NCBI GenBank assembly: GCA_024305405.1
Contig: JAKNDB010000092.1
Span: forward strand, 1,643,501 to 1,707,500
Direction of reading: 5' to 3'
Source: Dirofilaria immitis
Lineage: Eukaryota; Nematoda; Chromadorea; Rhabditida; Onchocercidae
DNA: 64,000 bases
How positions within the stretch are numbered: position 1 is the stretch's first letter; the number at the start of each line of letters is the position of its first letter. The position numbers and the translations under genes are program-made. The notes beneath the pieces were generated by a model that was not told where the DNA came from, did not search any database, and saw only the letters and a program-made list of their open reading frames with translations. Positions 52,701 through 64,000 of this stretch are shown piece after piece.

Positions 52701-53539
52701 AATTTATTGTGATAAGCTATTTTACTCTTTCACTTTCATGACAGTATGTCTACCTTTTTGAACAAGTTTTGCATCCGTTTCCTTTGTTTATAATCAACGA
52801 GCCAACGCCATAGAAATGATGTTTCACACCACGCAAAACGCTTGCTCTCGTCCCTTTCCAACTCGTCCATTACCGTATTGAGAATATATTGCACTCCTGC
52901 TATCGCTTTTTTTTCCGAGCTACAAAATGATTTTCACCTATCGAATTCAAATCATTTAAAATATTTCGTCTAAATGTTAAGCACTTAGAGATAATTTTGA
53001 ATTCGGTCCAATCAATCAATAGCTTACATCCATAATAGTATTGATCAATAGTTTTAATCCATCCCGCATCATCATGCGTATGGCAGATAAGATGAACATT
53101 CAATACATCCTTCCTTCGATTCCAGCCATTACATTTCTGGAAATTGGGTTCATTTTAAAGTTTAGTTAAATTTTCATCCAATTCAAGTACTATTTCAATA
53201 GTTGTTAGAAAATTTTTCGAGGGAACTTATCAAATTTTTAATGGACAATAACTTTTTAAATTCTACAAAATCAATCAATAAACGTTTTGTCAAACGCAAT
53301 ATGTATTCTAATAAAAAATGTTTGCATTCACTAGAAAATTTAGTAGTTATAAATTGAATTATAAATTAACTCCTACCGTTTACAATCTGTTAAAAGTTTT
53401 GTAAAATTTGAAACATGGAAATTTCACATACATTCCAACTACACGAATCACCTTGAACATTTTGAATATAGGAATGTTTAAATAGATCCAGTCGAAAAAA
53501 GAGCATGAGAAATAATATAAGCAGCAATATGTTTTTCAT
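46775..53539 (-). CDS. aman-1: Lysosomal alpha-mannosidase, glycoside hydrolase family 38
   Basis: Removes alpha-linked mannose from N-glycans in the lysosome; zinc enzyme. Exons (minus order): 53539-53432, 53136-53028, 52919-52754, 52716-52496, 52189-52084, 52001-51835, 51708-51589, 51491-51299, 51058-50964, 50614-50545, 50316-50207, 49731-49603, 49328-49204, 49098-48975, 48746-48530, 48428-48305, 48065-47965, 47780-47612, 47496-47260, 47080-46931, 46881-46775; about 983 residues. A hydrophobic signal ([12 protein letters not shown]) leads to [20 protein letters not shown] (zinc ligands H, D), the nucleophile Asp in [11 protein letters not shown] and [11 protein letters not shown]. The C-terminal half has [10 protein letters not shown] and [13 protein letters not shown]. 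Breaks: 52907-52914, 52577-52580, 51589-51591, 49656-49659, 48008-48011, 46860-46862, an in-frame TGA at 49007-49005, and an acceptor ending CCG at 49734-49732. The first exon and exons 12-14 and 21 are the least certain. Confidence 0.94.
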
Positions 53540-56500
53540 GATTCCTCAAGGAATGCTGGACCATGAAAATAATAAGTAATGAAATTACTATTTATTACCA
53601 TGAAATATCATTGTTTCATGTCAAGTTTGTTTATTCATAATTTTATTTAAGCTATTTAACACTAACACCCTAACAATTATCCATTTAGATAATAACTAAT
53701 TTTTAGACATTTCCATATTAATTCAAAATTATACTTTAAAAATTTTACAGCAAAATGTAAAGTGAAATTATGAAAAATTCGAAATAATTTTGTTTGTTTT
53801 CATATGCAACAATTCTGAGCGATATGAATAGAAAAAATAATAGGACCACTTAATTTCATTTCTTATGAGTGTTTGAAAACAAACAAAATTATTCTCACCT
53901 TTAGGATTATTAATTAAACTCTATTTATTTTGCAATTATAAAACTAATTAGTTTCATGAATGAGTACTGGATTATTGCAACTATTTGATTATTGCAAGAA
54001 TTTAAGCTCTTTTCAAAAATGAGAATAAATTGAATTTTGACAACGAATAGATTATTTGCACTAAAAACTGAAGAGTTCGACAGAAACGCCATTGTTCCAT
54101 CTAAAGAAAATGATAATAAACTATTATTTGCATCTTATTATCATATGATCTATCCCTCTATTCGAATTGAATTGATTCAGTATTTGTAAACGCTAATCAT
54201 ATAAAAACTCAGCTGATATATCGATTGAAGTAAGAAGATGGAATGAAGGTCAACGTCTCTAAAGCTCATTCCCTTTATCGCAACTCAATCTCACCGAAAC
54301 ATTCATTAATTACAAGCAGATCGCAGAAACTCTCGCTTGGCTCTTCAATTACCAGAAATCCCATATCATTATCACCAGAATATAACACTATAGAAAAGAA
54401 GTCACTCCCATTTAATTTAATCTTGCTTCCATTGTAAATCTGCCAAATTTCAACAGCAGCTGTTAATGAACTTCGTAAATTTTTCAGAAAATATCAGTTC
54501 TTCTCTAACCTTATTAACTTAACAGCATTAAATTTATGGTTGAGATCAAGTGTAGAGGAGGCTTTAAGCCTTTTCACAACTATTATAATTTCCATGGCTA
54601 TTTCTTCTCAGCTATTATCACTACTTAATTATCTCATTGATTCTTCAGTTCCGTTGCATACAATCCCGATCATAAAGATGGAAAATTTTAGCTAAAAGCA
54701 TTTTCAAGAGTAGACAAGAGAATGTAAGAGCATTACACTAGTGGAAGTAATTTCTCGATTTTACACTTTTTCTTCTCTGTACCATTTCTATCTAGCTGCA
54801 CAATGCCTTGATAACTTAAGACCATAAAACCATATGCTAATACCTGTAATGAATGCGTGAAAATTGTTTTCATCAATTTAATTATATAAATTTCTTCTTT
54901 TATTTATAAGTGGTAATAGCAATGAAATTCATTCATTATTTTCAACGACATAGGTAGAAGGTAGACGACATTCACTTTTCTTCCTTCTCTTCCAATAAAA
55001 TATTTCCTTCCTGTTCTTGCCCTTAGATATATAAAGTTACCATGCTGCATTTGAGCCAATTTTCCGATAACAACATAGTTGTTATTGCCCAAACGCACCG
55101 ATGAATTGTTATCGGAAGTTGTCCAAATGGCAAACCGTCAATTTCTTCATCTTATTTTTGATGTTGCTCCTATATTTTTTATTTCATTTCTTTTTTACAG
55201 TACTCGAATGAAGCAATTAGTTTTGTATGTTCCTTCTGATTTTTTTCCGATCATAAAAACTATTCATGTTTATCACTATCGAATGATTCTGCAATGATAA
55301 TGATCGCAGAAACAAAAATGAAGAAAATTGGAAAGAAAAAAGTGTTCACGTATTTTCTTTTCTGTTCCATAATCGAATGACTTGACAGAATGGCAGTTTC
55401 TTGAAGCTATCAATGAATTAAAAACAATCCTTGCTATGATTCTTAGTACGCCATGATCATAGCAATGCTATGATTCTCAATGTTCATTTTTTTCTGTAAC
55501 AATACCTTTAATGTTTCCATATGCCGAAATCTAAGTAATTTAAGCATTTTTTTTGAACATTTGCATGCATATGAAGAATCGTATCATTAAACTAAATATA
55601 AATATTGATAGTGCTGCGAAGTACAACCTTTCATCTGTGAATACAGTCATGGTATGCTAGCTTCGTTGTTTATTCCGTCATTCTTTTTTTTCTAAGCACT
55701 AAAGCAACCAATAATGTTGTTTTTCATGGTGCTATCAGTTCGAACATTCATGATAATCATTTTATCCGAGTATTTGCAAATTCCACATGCTTACCTTTCT
55801 TGTTGGTCAGTGGTGATCCGATTACGGATGGATTTTCCCTCGATCTATTCATAACTGTCAAATCAAGTGTGCCATATTGAAATTTTTCAATAATTATAAA
55901 ATTGAACTTTTGAATTTTGTGGAAGCGTTTAGATATATGCTTTGTGTCGTAATTACTGGAAGTTCTATCTGAAATGCTCGATTTTTCATTGCTATTTCAA
56001 ATCTCAAGAGTGTTTGCTATGTATGCATGCCTGTACAGGATTTTTCTTTTCGGAAAAAAGTTGTTTTTATTGATAATTCATCAAAATGACGTTTTTTTCT
56101 GAGTGATGATTCATCTCCTAATGCTTTACTTTCAATAATAACACTTCGAGCTATGAAATTAATACCGTTCCTAGATCCGCTTGTTATGATCTGATAAAAA
56201 GTGAAATAAAACGACAAGACAACATAGCTCGATCTTGAAATCATTATAGGAATATAGCTGAAGAATTTGTCTCAAGCATTACTAAATAGTTTAGAAAAAT
56301 TAATAAATGCAAAAAAATATATCGGTCGATACGAAATGTTTATATCAATATTTGTCCATCAAAAGATTTGTTCATATTTTTGAAAAGCTATAAAATTGTA
56401 TTATCTATTCGGAGAATATAGAGAATGAAATTTTTCAGGAATTATCTCAGGAAAGTAATATCAATCGAATAATGGAAAAATTATGACATGCTTTTTTTTT

Positions 56501-59500
56501 CCTCGAAATGTCCAACAAATGGTTAATAATTCATTTAGAAATAAAACCTGAACAAAGGCATTTCATATTTCCAAAATAATGCCTTTCTGAGAAAAAAATT
56601 ACAAGGCACAAGTCTCTATTATGTATTTTTTCAGAAAATTATTCGGATTGAATCTGTTTAAAGTTCTTCTTCCTTTCATCGAAAATTCCCAAAAATAATT
56701 GCTAGTAAATCTGGCCAATATTAATGCAGAAATTTGCAATATGGAGCGACATAAGTCTTATTGGCATAATACTGAGAAGAAAGTATAATTGAATGTTCGC
56801 TGAACAAAGATATCACCAGATATTTAGATAATTAATAAACATATGATCCTAAGAGTATTAGGCCAGAGAAGTTGAGAAAGACGCAGATAACGTATACTTC
56901 TACTTAATTTTCTGATTTGAATATGGGATACTTTCATATTAAGGTTGTAGCAAAGATTCTGACCTATCATTTTTTTCCTTTTTTTTTTTAAATAAGGCTG
57001 GAGGCTTTTTATATTCGGTATCTGAGTCATAACAACTTGGCATAAACTTTCTGCAACTTTTTCATTTTATTTTTGTTGTTGTTTCTGCGTTGCTGCCTGT
57101 GCGGGACATTTAAAAAGTCTAGGAAATGGGAAACTTTTATATTTCAAAAAGCTTTATATTCATTTTTGGAAAGAATGAAAGAAGAAATTTTAATAAACAA
57201 ATTCTTTGTTCACTAAATAATAATTCGATACTCGTCAGAATGATTAACTGCAGAAATATATGATGCCGAATAGCTGTAACATATGCATCACTTCTTGCCT
57301 GGTTTATATTTTTTGTTTACTTATACTGGACGTTCATTAGTATAATTAGTCATTAATATTTGAACTGCATGCATGAAGATAAGCTCCAAATACTTTAATG
57401 GCTAATAATATGAATAATGCTAATAAGTATGAGTGATAGTATAAGTGCGAATGTAGTAATATGAAAGGACACGGATATGTCCCTTTACTGTGCCCTCAAT
57501 TTGACAGTGTTATCATTTTTGCGGTGATCAAATCATTTTTGCAGTTGCCGTTTTAGAAATTGTTATCCGTACGAATTAAAATTATCAAATTTATCTCCGC
57601 AAATAAATCATTCTAATTTTTGATAACTTGGAATTATCATAAGTTTACAAAACATTATTATCGTTACCCGCTGATAATTGGCCGAAGCATTAACCAATCT
57701 TGACGTTGGACTTTTATAGAAGCGCTGAATAGATGTTATAATTAAGTTTCAGGAAAATAATTAATAATGGAAGAGTTGAGGAATCGATACTCCTCAAGTA
57801 GTTGGGTTTCACTTTATGATAAACTCATCGAAGTGATGCGAATATAAAAGGTAAAAGGAAAAGTTGTTTCGCAATTAATCGATATTCCATTTGTGGATCT
57901 TTGGACTTAATGTTTGCTATACCTCAACTATTTTAATTATTGGCAACTGCGTGAAGGTATTTTGTTGATAGGTATTTTATGCTATTATTACCTGTTTTAA
58001 ACATCATTCTTCAATTATGTTTATCACTACTTCCCATTTTCTTTCTCCTTGTCAATTGTTAGATAATGCATACAATGTCTGCAACCTGTTTGCAATTTTC
58101 ATTTGATTTAATATATGAAATTGGGCGATCCACTGAAGTTTGCACTTTTAAGGACAGATGATGAAAAATTTTTCTGCCCTGAAATAACCTTCGAACTCAG
58201 TTCTCTATAAAGAATAGCATCAGATAGCAACTGAAAAAAAAAAGTTGTAATGACGACAGATCTAAATATTTTTGGATATTCCAATACGAGTTTTATCGAT
58301 TATTTGTGACTGTTTGCATATCATCATTCCAAGTGTGAAAGTATCCAGTGAATTGTTACAAGTTCTTTCCATTTGATGGATACAATTCTGAATGATTATA
58401 TATTCATTGTTAAATATTCTCCTGCATATTTGCATTTAATACTGATAAGCTCTTCTAATTTTTTGAAGGATATAGATTCGATTAAAGTCTTATTTTCAGT
58501 ATTTTATCCTTCATTCGAATCGAAATTTTATCCCATCTGATGATGATGTAAAACTTGCCATGGAAATTATTGAAATTTCCCAAGTTTTGCTGGTGTTACT
58601 TTAGAACAGGTTTTAAAAATATATATTTGATTAAACTTTCTAAAAATATATATTCGATTAAATAAAGTTTTGTGGTAATTGCATTGACCTAGAAAAAGTG
58701 TATATCTTTTCAAATCTCATGAAGTAAGTGCAAAAATTCCTGGAACTTTGCTTGATTAATGCTAGAAGCTAGTGATAATATTGCTATCTAATCACATAAT
58801 TAATGAAATAAACGTTATTATTCAAAGAGTTACAATAGTTCTCATTTATATAAAATGCCAAATAAAAAAACATTGAGCATGCGTTTTAATTAACCGAATT
58901 TTATTATGTCTTTTGATTTGAATGCATGAAGCATAGTAAATTAAAAAATGACCAAGTGTTCTCGACTCTTTCCGAACATTTCTGTTTCGATCGTTTAAAC
59001 AAATACAGAAATTTCTTCTTAAATAGACAGAGAATCAGAAAAGTAGAAGTGTCAGTAGCATAAACAATGCGTACATGGAAGGTATTAATTTTGATTCTTG
59101 CAATTTTTAATAGTGATATTGACAATCTCTTCGATAACGATGAACATCCTTCTGTTTACCTATATGAAAAATCATTTCGGTACTCTTTCCCACTGCCGTC
59201 ATCTGAGCTATAAGATCTACTTTTCCCGTACTATCTATCTTTCGGGAATTGTATAGTGCAGTGATACTTGATTATAGAGCTTATTAGGAGGAAAGGAGCA
59301 GAGAATGAATGAGAGGAGAATATATATATATATATATATTGGCTAAAGTTGCCATAGAAGAGGATGATAAAATTCCTTCTCTTCCCATTGTATTGCTCAT
59401 TATCGATATTTGACCCTGTTGACCCTGTCATTCTTCTTCTTCACCGTCCCAATCTCAAATGCAAGTTGAATGACCCCAGTGCACTGCATAGTCATTGGTT

Positions 59501-59975
59501 TTGGTCTTTATTTCTTTAAAATTTTTACATGTTGTCGTTGTTGTTTGTCTATCATATTTCTGCTACATAGCCTTATTCATTATTTATTTTTTCTCTCTTG
59601 ATAACGTCATCGAAATGATCGTTTAAAGTGATAAAAAGTATTGACAGAAAATATTTAATTCGTTTGCAGAATTAGAAGTCGGACATATGCTGCTAATTCA
59701 TAAATTTTCGTTTCATTTTCTTTAGATTTTCATTTTTTGATATTACATTTGACTTTGCCACTCTTTTCACATATTTTTTTTTTTTGCTATTTTTACTTTC
59801 ATATTTTAATATTATATTGGAAAATATTCATTTAAAACAGGACACTCTGAAAATGCTGGGATTTGAAAATTGATAGAAATATTTGTAGTTTTCATCAAAA
59901 ATATAAAATTCAGTGTTAACAAATGTTTGCAGATTTCGGATTTCGCATTAAGCTAACATCAACAGTTGGAAAAAA
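53540..59975. other. Long intergenic region between divergent genes, no recognised gene
   Basis: Holds the presumed promoters of the mannosidase (minus) and the MARVEL protein (plus). Short open segments (for example + 54243-54437, minus 56017-56244) have no conserved content. A duplicated TAAAAATATATATT..GATTAAA unit occurs at about 58615-58665. No RNA gene was recognised. Confidence 0.5.
59320..59339. repeat. (TA)n microsatellite
   Basis: Ten uninterrupted AT dinucleotides, upstream of the MARVEL gene. Confidence 0.9.
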
Positions 59976-60784
59976 ATGGGTGACATCAGTCTAAACACTC
60001 GCTACTTGAGCAGCAACCGTGGCATTATCAAAATTGTTCAGATATGTCTCGGTTTTGTTGTATGCTCTCTTCTTTGCACTTCATGGTACTTTATATAGTT
60101 CAGCTAAGCTCATATATTCCATTTAAGAACAGGGATAATAAATTTAAGAATGAACAAGAGAGATGAGATATTTTACTTCGTGAAATCTTTCATTGATTAA
60201 TTCCGATGCAATAATGCAGACCCAAAAATAAATAATTTAATTTGCAATACATTTCATTACGAAATTTGGGAGTACCAATAATGAAGTGCTGCAGGTATGG
60301 CGGTCGCTCATGCTTCGGTGAAGGTCGCATTGGATTTTGTTCCGGATTGAACTTTATCGTTCTAATAATCAACATTGTTTTTTCATCATCAATTTCCTCA
60401 ACATCAATGCTTGGAAGATGGTTCACATTTATTACGAAATTTTTTTTCCTTTTTTACTATTTCTTCAATAGCAGTGGATAAGTGGGATTAGGAATCGAAA
60501 TGGAATGAGAAAACTGAAATGAAGTTGTAACGAATTTTTCTGAATCCTCTGAACTATACACAAATAGTAAGATCCAATGACCGAAGTAGTAGTAACATTT
60601 CTTTAAGCACAATGAAAATGATATAATTTTTTAGGAACGAATATACTCGGTGATATGCACTGTTCTTTTTCTGATTGCATCAATCCTTATCATCTGGTTC
60701 ATCATAGAAATGAACAGCCGAACTTCGCTCATCATTACTACCGTTCGTAATGTTTTACCTTCATTTGGAAAATTAAACTGGTGA
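59976..60784 (+). CDS. MARVEL-domain (MAL/CMTM-like) membrane protein
   Basis: Small multi-pass membrane protein of the MARVEL superfamily, linked with vesicle and membrane apposition; substrate unknown. Exons: 59976-60085, 60295-60420, 60635-60784; about 128 residues. It starts MGDISLNTRYLSSNRGIIK. Hydrophobic segments are IVQICLGFVVCSLLCTSWY, LNFIVLIINIVFFIINFLN and ICTVLFLIASILIIWFII, with CFGEGRIGFC in the first loop. The T run 60378-60383 is one base short; adding one restores the second membrane segment and the phase of the exon 2 donor (AAGATG|GTTCAC). Only three clear membrane segments are present where the family has four, so a further 3' exon may follow a GTTCG at 60752. The stop used here is the TGA at 60782-60784. 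A + strand gene divergent from the mannosidase. Confidence 0.8.
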
Positions 60785-61661
60785 ATTCCAACTCCGAAAC
60801 TATAAATATATATTGTCTTTTCATATATTTCATTTCAAAGCGACTGGATCATTTTTGAATGCTATAATACTTCTCGTTTATCAAGAATTATATTTCTTTT
60901 TGATAAAGAAATGCAGGACAAAAGATCTTCCAAATAGATTCACCGTCTAGCTTCAAAACTCTTCTTCTTGCAATCTCTTTATCATTGTAATACTTTACTC
61001 AATTTGAGAGAGAATTGACAACTGTAAACATAATTATTAATTTATTTAGATTAGTTCACATCAAGTTTTTTTTTTCTTTTTTTTTTTTTTTAGATTAGTT
61101 CACATCAATGATGAAAAAATTCATCTTCTTTTGATTTCACTTAAATTCAGACTTTGACTCTGCAGTTTTGGACTTTCTGGACTTTTCAATTCCAAACTTA
61201 GAAGCAAAACTATTTCTCAGTTTCTTATTAGTATATTCGTTCTGTCGAATTATTGATCAAGTTTAATGTGAAAGTATTTCAGATATGTCTGATTGTCGAA
61301 TTTCTTCTATTTCTATGGGATATGAAGATTCTTCAAGGCGAAGCATCCAATTAAATAAAGAGACTGACGACGTGTCAGTCTAACCTTGTCATCAGATTGT
61401 TAATGTCTATTTTATTTTTTACTGTCCTCTATTACATTTCAGGATTCTTTGATTTATATGTACTATTTAATCATTCGATAAAAAAATTTCATTCGACATC
61501 ATAGGATGACTCTGACTTTCTTTTTCGATATTCTTTTATTCGCAACTTTTTGAATAAAAATTTTATTTGTAAGCTTACCATCATTATGATAATATTTCTA
61601 TTTTTTTAAAACTCAATTCATATATTTTAAATGAGTTAGTTACTTCGCATAACTAATTTTG

Positions 61662-61743
61662 TAATGAAAATTGCTCTCTTTGGCGAATTCTCAAATTATT
61701 TATAATGAAAATTGCTCTCTTTGGCGAATTCTCAAATTATTTT
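61662..61743. repeat. Near-perfect 41-base tandem duplication
   Basis: 61662-61702 and 61703-61743 differ at only one base (core AATTGCTCTCTTTGGCGAAT). Such identity in fast-evolving intergenic DNA means a recent event, or an assembly artefact. Confidence 0.93.
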
Positions 61744-62063
61744 TATGTTCAAGTAATTTTCGACTTACATTTCTATACCCCATTCGCATGGTGATATCTT
61801 TACAAACATATTTCTTGAATTTCTTTTCCCTAAAAACCTTTTTACAGCTAAAAGTTTAGCTATTCGAAAAAAAAGAAGAAGTAATTCTTTCCAAATGTGC
61901 GACTAATTCTGCTATTGTGATAAAGATTCAATAATAATAGTCGTGAAAATTCTAAGAAAAATTCCTTTTCTTAAAATATTTTTCCCTCATTTTTCAAATA
62001 CACAAAAATGAAATTTCATTTTCCCATCCTTTAATGACATTTTCTTATCGCATATCTATTCAT

Positions 62064-62132
62064 CTATATATGTATATATTGTATATATATATATATACAT
62101 ATATCTATCTATCTATATATGTAGATATATAT
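62064..62132. repeat. (TA)n/(ATCT)n microsatellite
   Basis: Mixed TATG, TA and ATCT repeats, partly self-complementary. Confidence 0.85.
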
Positions 62133-62685
62133 TTTTCTATCCATTTTATTTGCATTTATTTAAAATCATTTCAAGTGATGTAAAAGAAAATTTACGATTA
62201 TTTGTATTTCTCTCGCACACAGAAGAGGTAAATTATAATATGTAAAGTGTTTTAGAAATGGACTAATTTATAGAAGGTTAGTTAGTTTTACCGAAATAGT
62301 TCATCTTTACTTTCATATCACCCTATATCAATGATAGTACTAAATAGTTATCAGCAATTATTTTTATATGCATATTATAATTATCGAAATCCACTAAATC
62401 AATGTTTTAACATTGAATCCGGTCATTATTCAATTATTAGCTGCTTTATTTCCGCTGAATCAAGTGGCATTATTCGCTTCCTTAAATCAAAGTTGTATTA
62501 TTTCATAAAGTTTCACTCGCATAGTTCAAAGTCTTTTGTGAAAATCTAATTATCACCCAATCACTTCCTAAGTGATGAAGCTAAGTCTACATGAATGGAG
62601 AGTATCAAGAATTAGTTGCATTTTTTCTCGAACAATTCAATAATTATCATTCAAGGTGGCATACATTGTAATAATGATCGATGTA

Positions 62686-62707
62686 ATATATATATATATA
62701 TATATAT
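62686..62707. repeat. (TA)n microsatellite
   Basis: Uninterrupted AT dinucleotide run of about 22 bases. Confidence 0.9.
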
Positions 62708-64000
62708 TTAATAGCAGATGCAAAGTAAACATGATGACTGTTTTGTTCCGAGTACACTTTGTTATAAGATCGGCTCGGCGGTAACTTTTGCAATGAAGTT
62801 GCAACGAAAAAAAAGAAAAAAGATTTTCGTTGCTTTTGTCGTTTCAACGTTATATGATTTATTTGACGAATAGAATCACTGCCAGTTCAATAATCATCGT
62901 ATTTATTGATAGGTTTATGCGTTGCAATGAAATGCTATGCGAGCAACTGACTACACCACTTTAAAATACTAATATCCACACTAAATAAACAAATATCCTT
63001 TTTCCTGAAACTTTAAAGATGATGAGCTCTTTTCCAAGTTTCTTCCTGTCAGTCCAATTTTCTATAGCCAAAACTTTGGACATATCTTCTTAGATATCCT
63101 CCAAATGAGAATAGAGAATATCTGGGCTGCACATATCTTTATCTGATTCATTAAAAAGAAATCACGATTTTGTTCTTATCATCGTCTTTTCTTCTAATAA
63201 TTATTAAAATAGCAACGACGAGTAAGTGCTAAAAAAAGAAAAATAAAGATAAAAAGTTATCAATAAAATAGGTATGTGCTTGCTTTATTACTGATTAGAT
63301 AATGCTGATAATATAATTTAAACAAGAAAAATTTATAATTATGGTCTTATCAGCAAAAATTCCCATCCTCAATGGAATAATTTTGATGTGCTTAAGCACC
63401 TATTTTATCAATTACAATTATTTTTCTCGATTTTGCACTGCTCCATAAATATCCAGTTCTTTATTTATTCTTAAAATAAACCTAAATGGGAAAAAAAAAT
63501 TTGTTACGTTTATTTTTAAAAGGAAATAATGAAGAAATATGTCCTTCGGATGCTATAAAAAGATAAATGTTTCACCTACAATGTACTATATATTTAAGAT
63601 GGTTCAAACTCACTGGCATTTAGTGTTTCAGTTTTCCAGGTATGTCTGAATTGGCATCATATAAGTCAACAAGATTATGTCTGGCGGCTATTTAAATACA
63701 AGGATAACATGTTTACAAGACGCAAGTATACATCCATGCAGGATGGCAACATATGATTGACCACTGGAAATTAAAGCAAACCGTAACCTGAAAATTACAT
63801 TGAAATAGTCAAAAACGGAAGCTAGTATAATGCATGGAGAAAGATCAATATTCCCCTTACTTAGCCAGGCCAAGGTTATAGAACTTGAGATAAAGAGAAA
63901 CCGCTCTAATTGTTTAAGATTATAGCTGATTATCTTCGAAGTTAAACTGAAAAAATTGCTGGCATTATCATCTGATATGATATAATTTGAAGCATGATTT

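Larger units (their letters stand above)
60785..64000. other. Right-end region, repeats but no supported gene
   Basis: Very A+T-rich with several simple repeats. A possible fourth-segment exon of the MARVEL gene was looked for and not found. At 63637-63638 an acceptor TTCCAG|GT precedes ATGTCTGAATTG, a start that runs only 18 codons. A duplicated TTAGATTAGTTCACATCAA flanks a poly-T tract at about 61046-61110. Confidence 0.45.

Noticed and set aside
46775..53539. Golgi alpha-mannosidase II as the identity of the GH38 gene
   Set aside because: The zinc-site motif [18 protein letters not shown] and the IDPFGHS context follow the lysosomal type; Golgi enzymes have an HSHNDPGW-type motif.

Overview
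The window is A+T-rich animal nuclear DNA. Its genes are split into many short exons by GT..AG introns whose 3' ends mostly read TTTTCAG or similar. Together with the gene set this points to a nematode, most likely a filarial or other spirurid worm. The clade is inferred from composition and intron style, not from a search.

Layout: (1) on the + strand at the left edge, the 3' half of a DEAH-box RNA helicase (311-2355), then UDP-glucose pyrophosphorylase (3485-7255); (2) about 6.5 kb of mostly non-coding DNA; (3) five minus-strand genes, read right to left: lysosomal alpha-mannosidase (53539-46775), RHO-1 GTPase (41823-39910), tankyrase (37849-27925), choline-phosphate cytidylyltransferase (24166-21533) and the nonsense-mediated-decay factor UPF3/SMG-4 (18518-13797); (4) about 6.4 kb without a recognised gene; (5) a + strand MARVEL-domain membrane protein (59976-60784); (6) a gene-poor right end. 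The genes are ordinary housekeeping functions (RNA handling, sugar-nucleotide and phospholipid synthesis, poly-ADP-ribosylation, cytoskeletal signalling, lysosomal glycan breakdown). They are not a functional cluster, and the 2-5 kb gaps argue against one operon.

The dominant anomaly is that in at least seven genes the conserved reading frame breaks by one base, almost always at or next to a short homopolymer. Changing the run by one base restores family-conserved sequence and exon phase each time. Examples are the CAAX box of RHO-1, the SAM domain of tankyrase, the membrane-binding helix of the cytidylyltransferase and the catalytic region of the mannosidase. The simplest reading is homopolymer-length error in the assembly, not pseudogenisation. 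Exon coordinates below are as present in the sequence, with break positions named.

Other points of interest are a decayed duplicate of a UPF3 exon, a possible upstream coding exon for the cytidylyltransferase, a perfect 19-bp hairpin in a UDP-glucose pyrophosphorylase intron, two unrecognised coding-like blocks on the + strand (42250-42510 and 43800-44560), and many short tandem duplications outside exons. I found no convincing CRISPR array, rRNA, tRNA or intact transposon, and no clear new molecular system.
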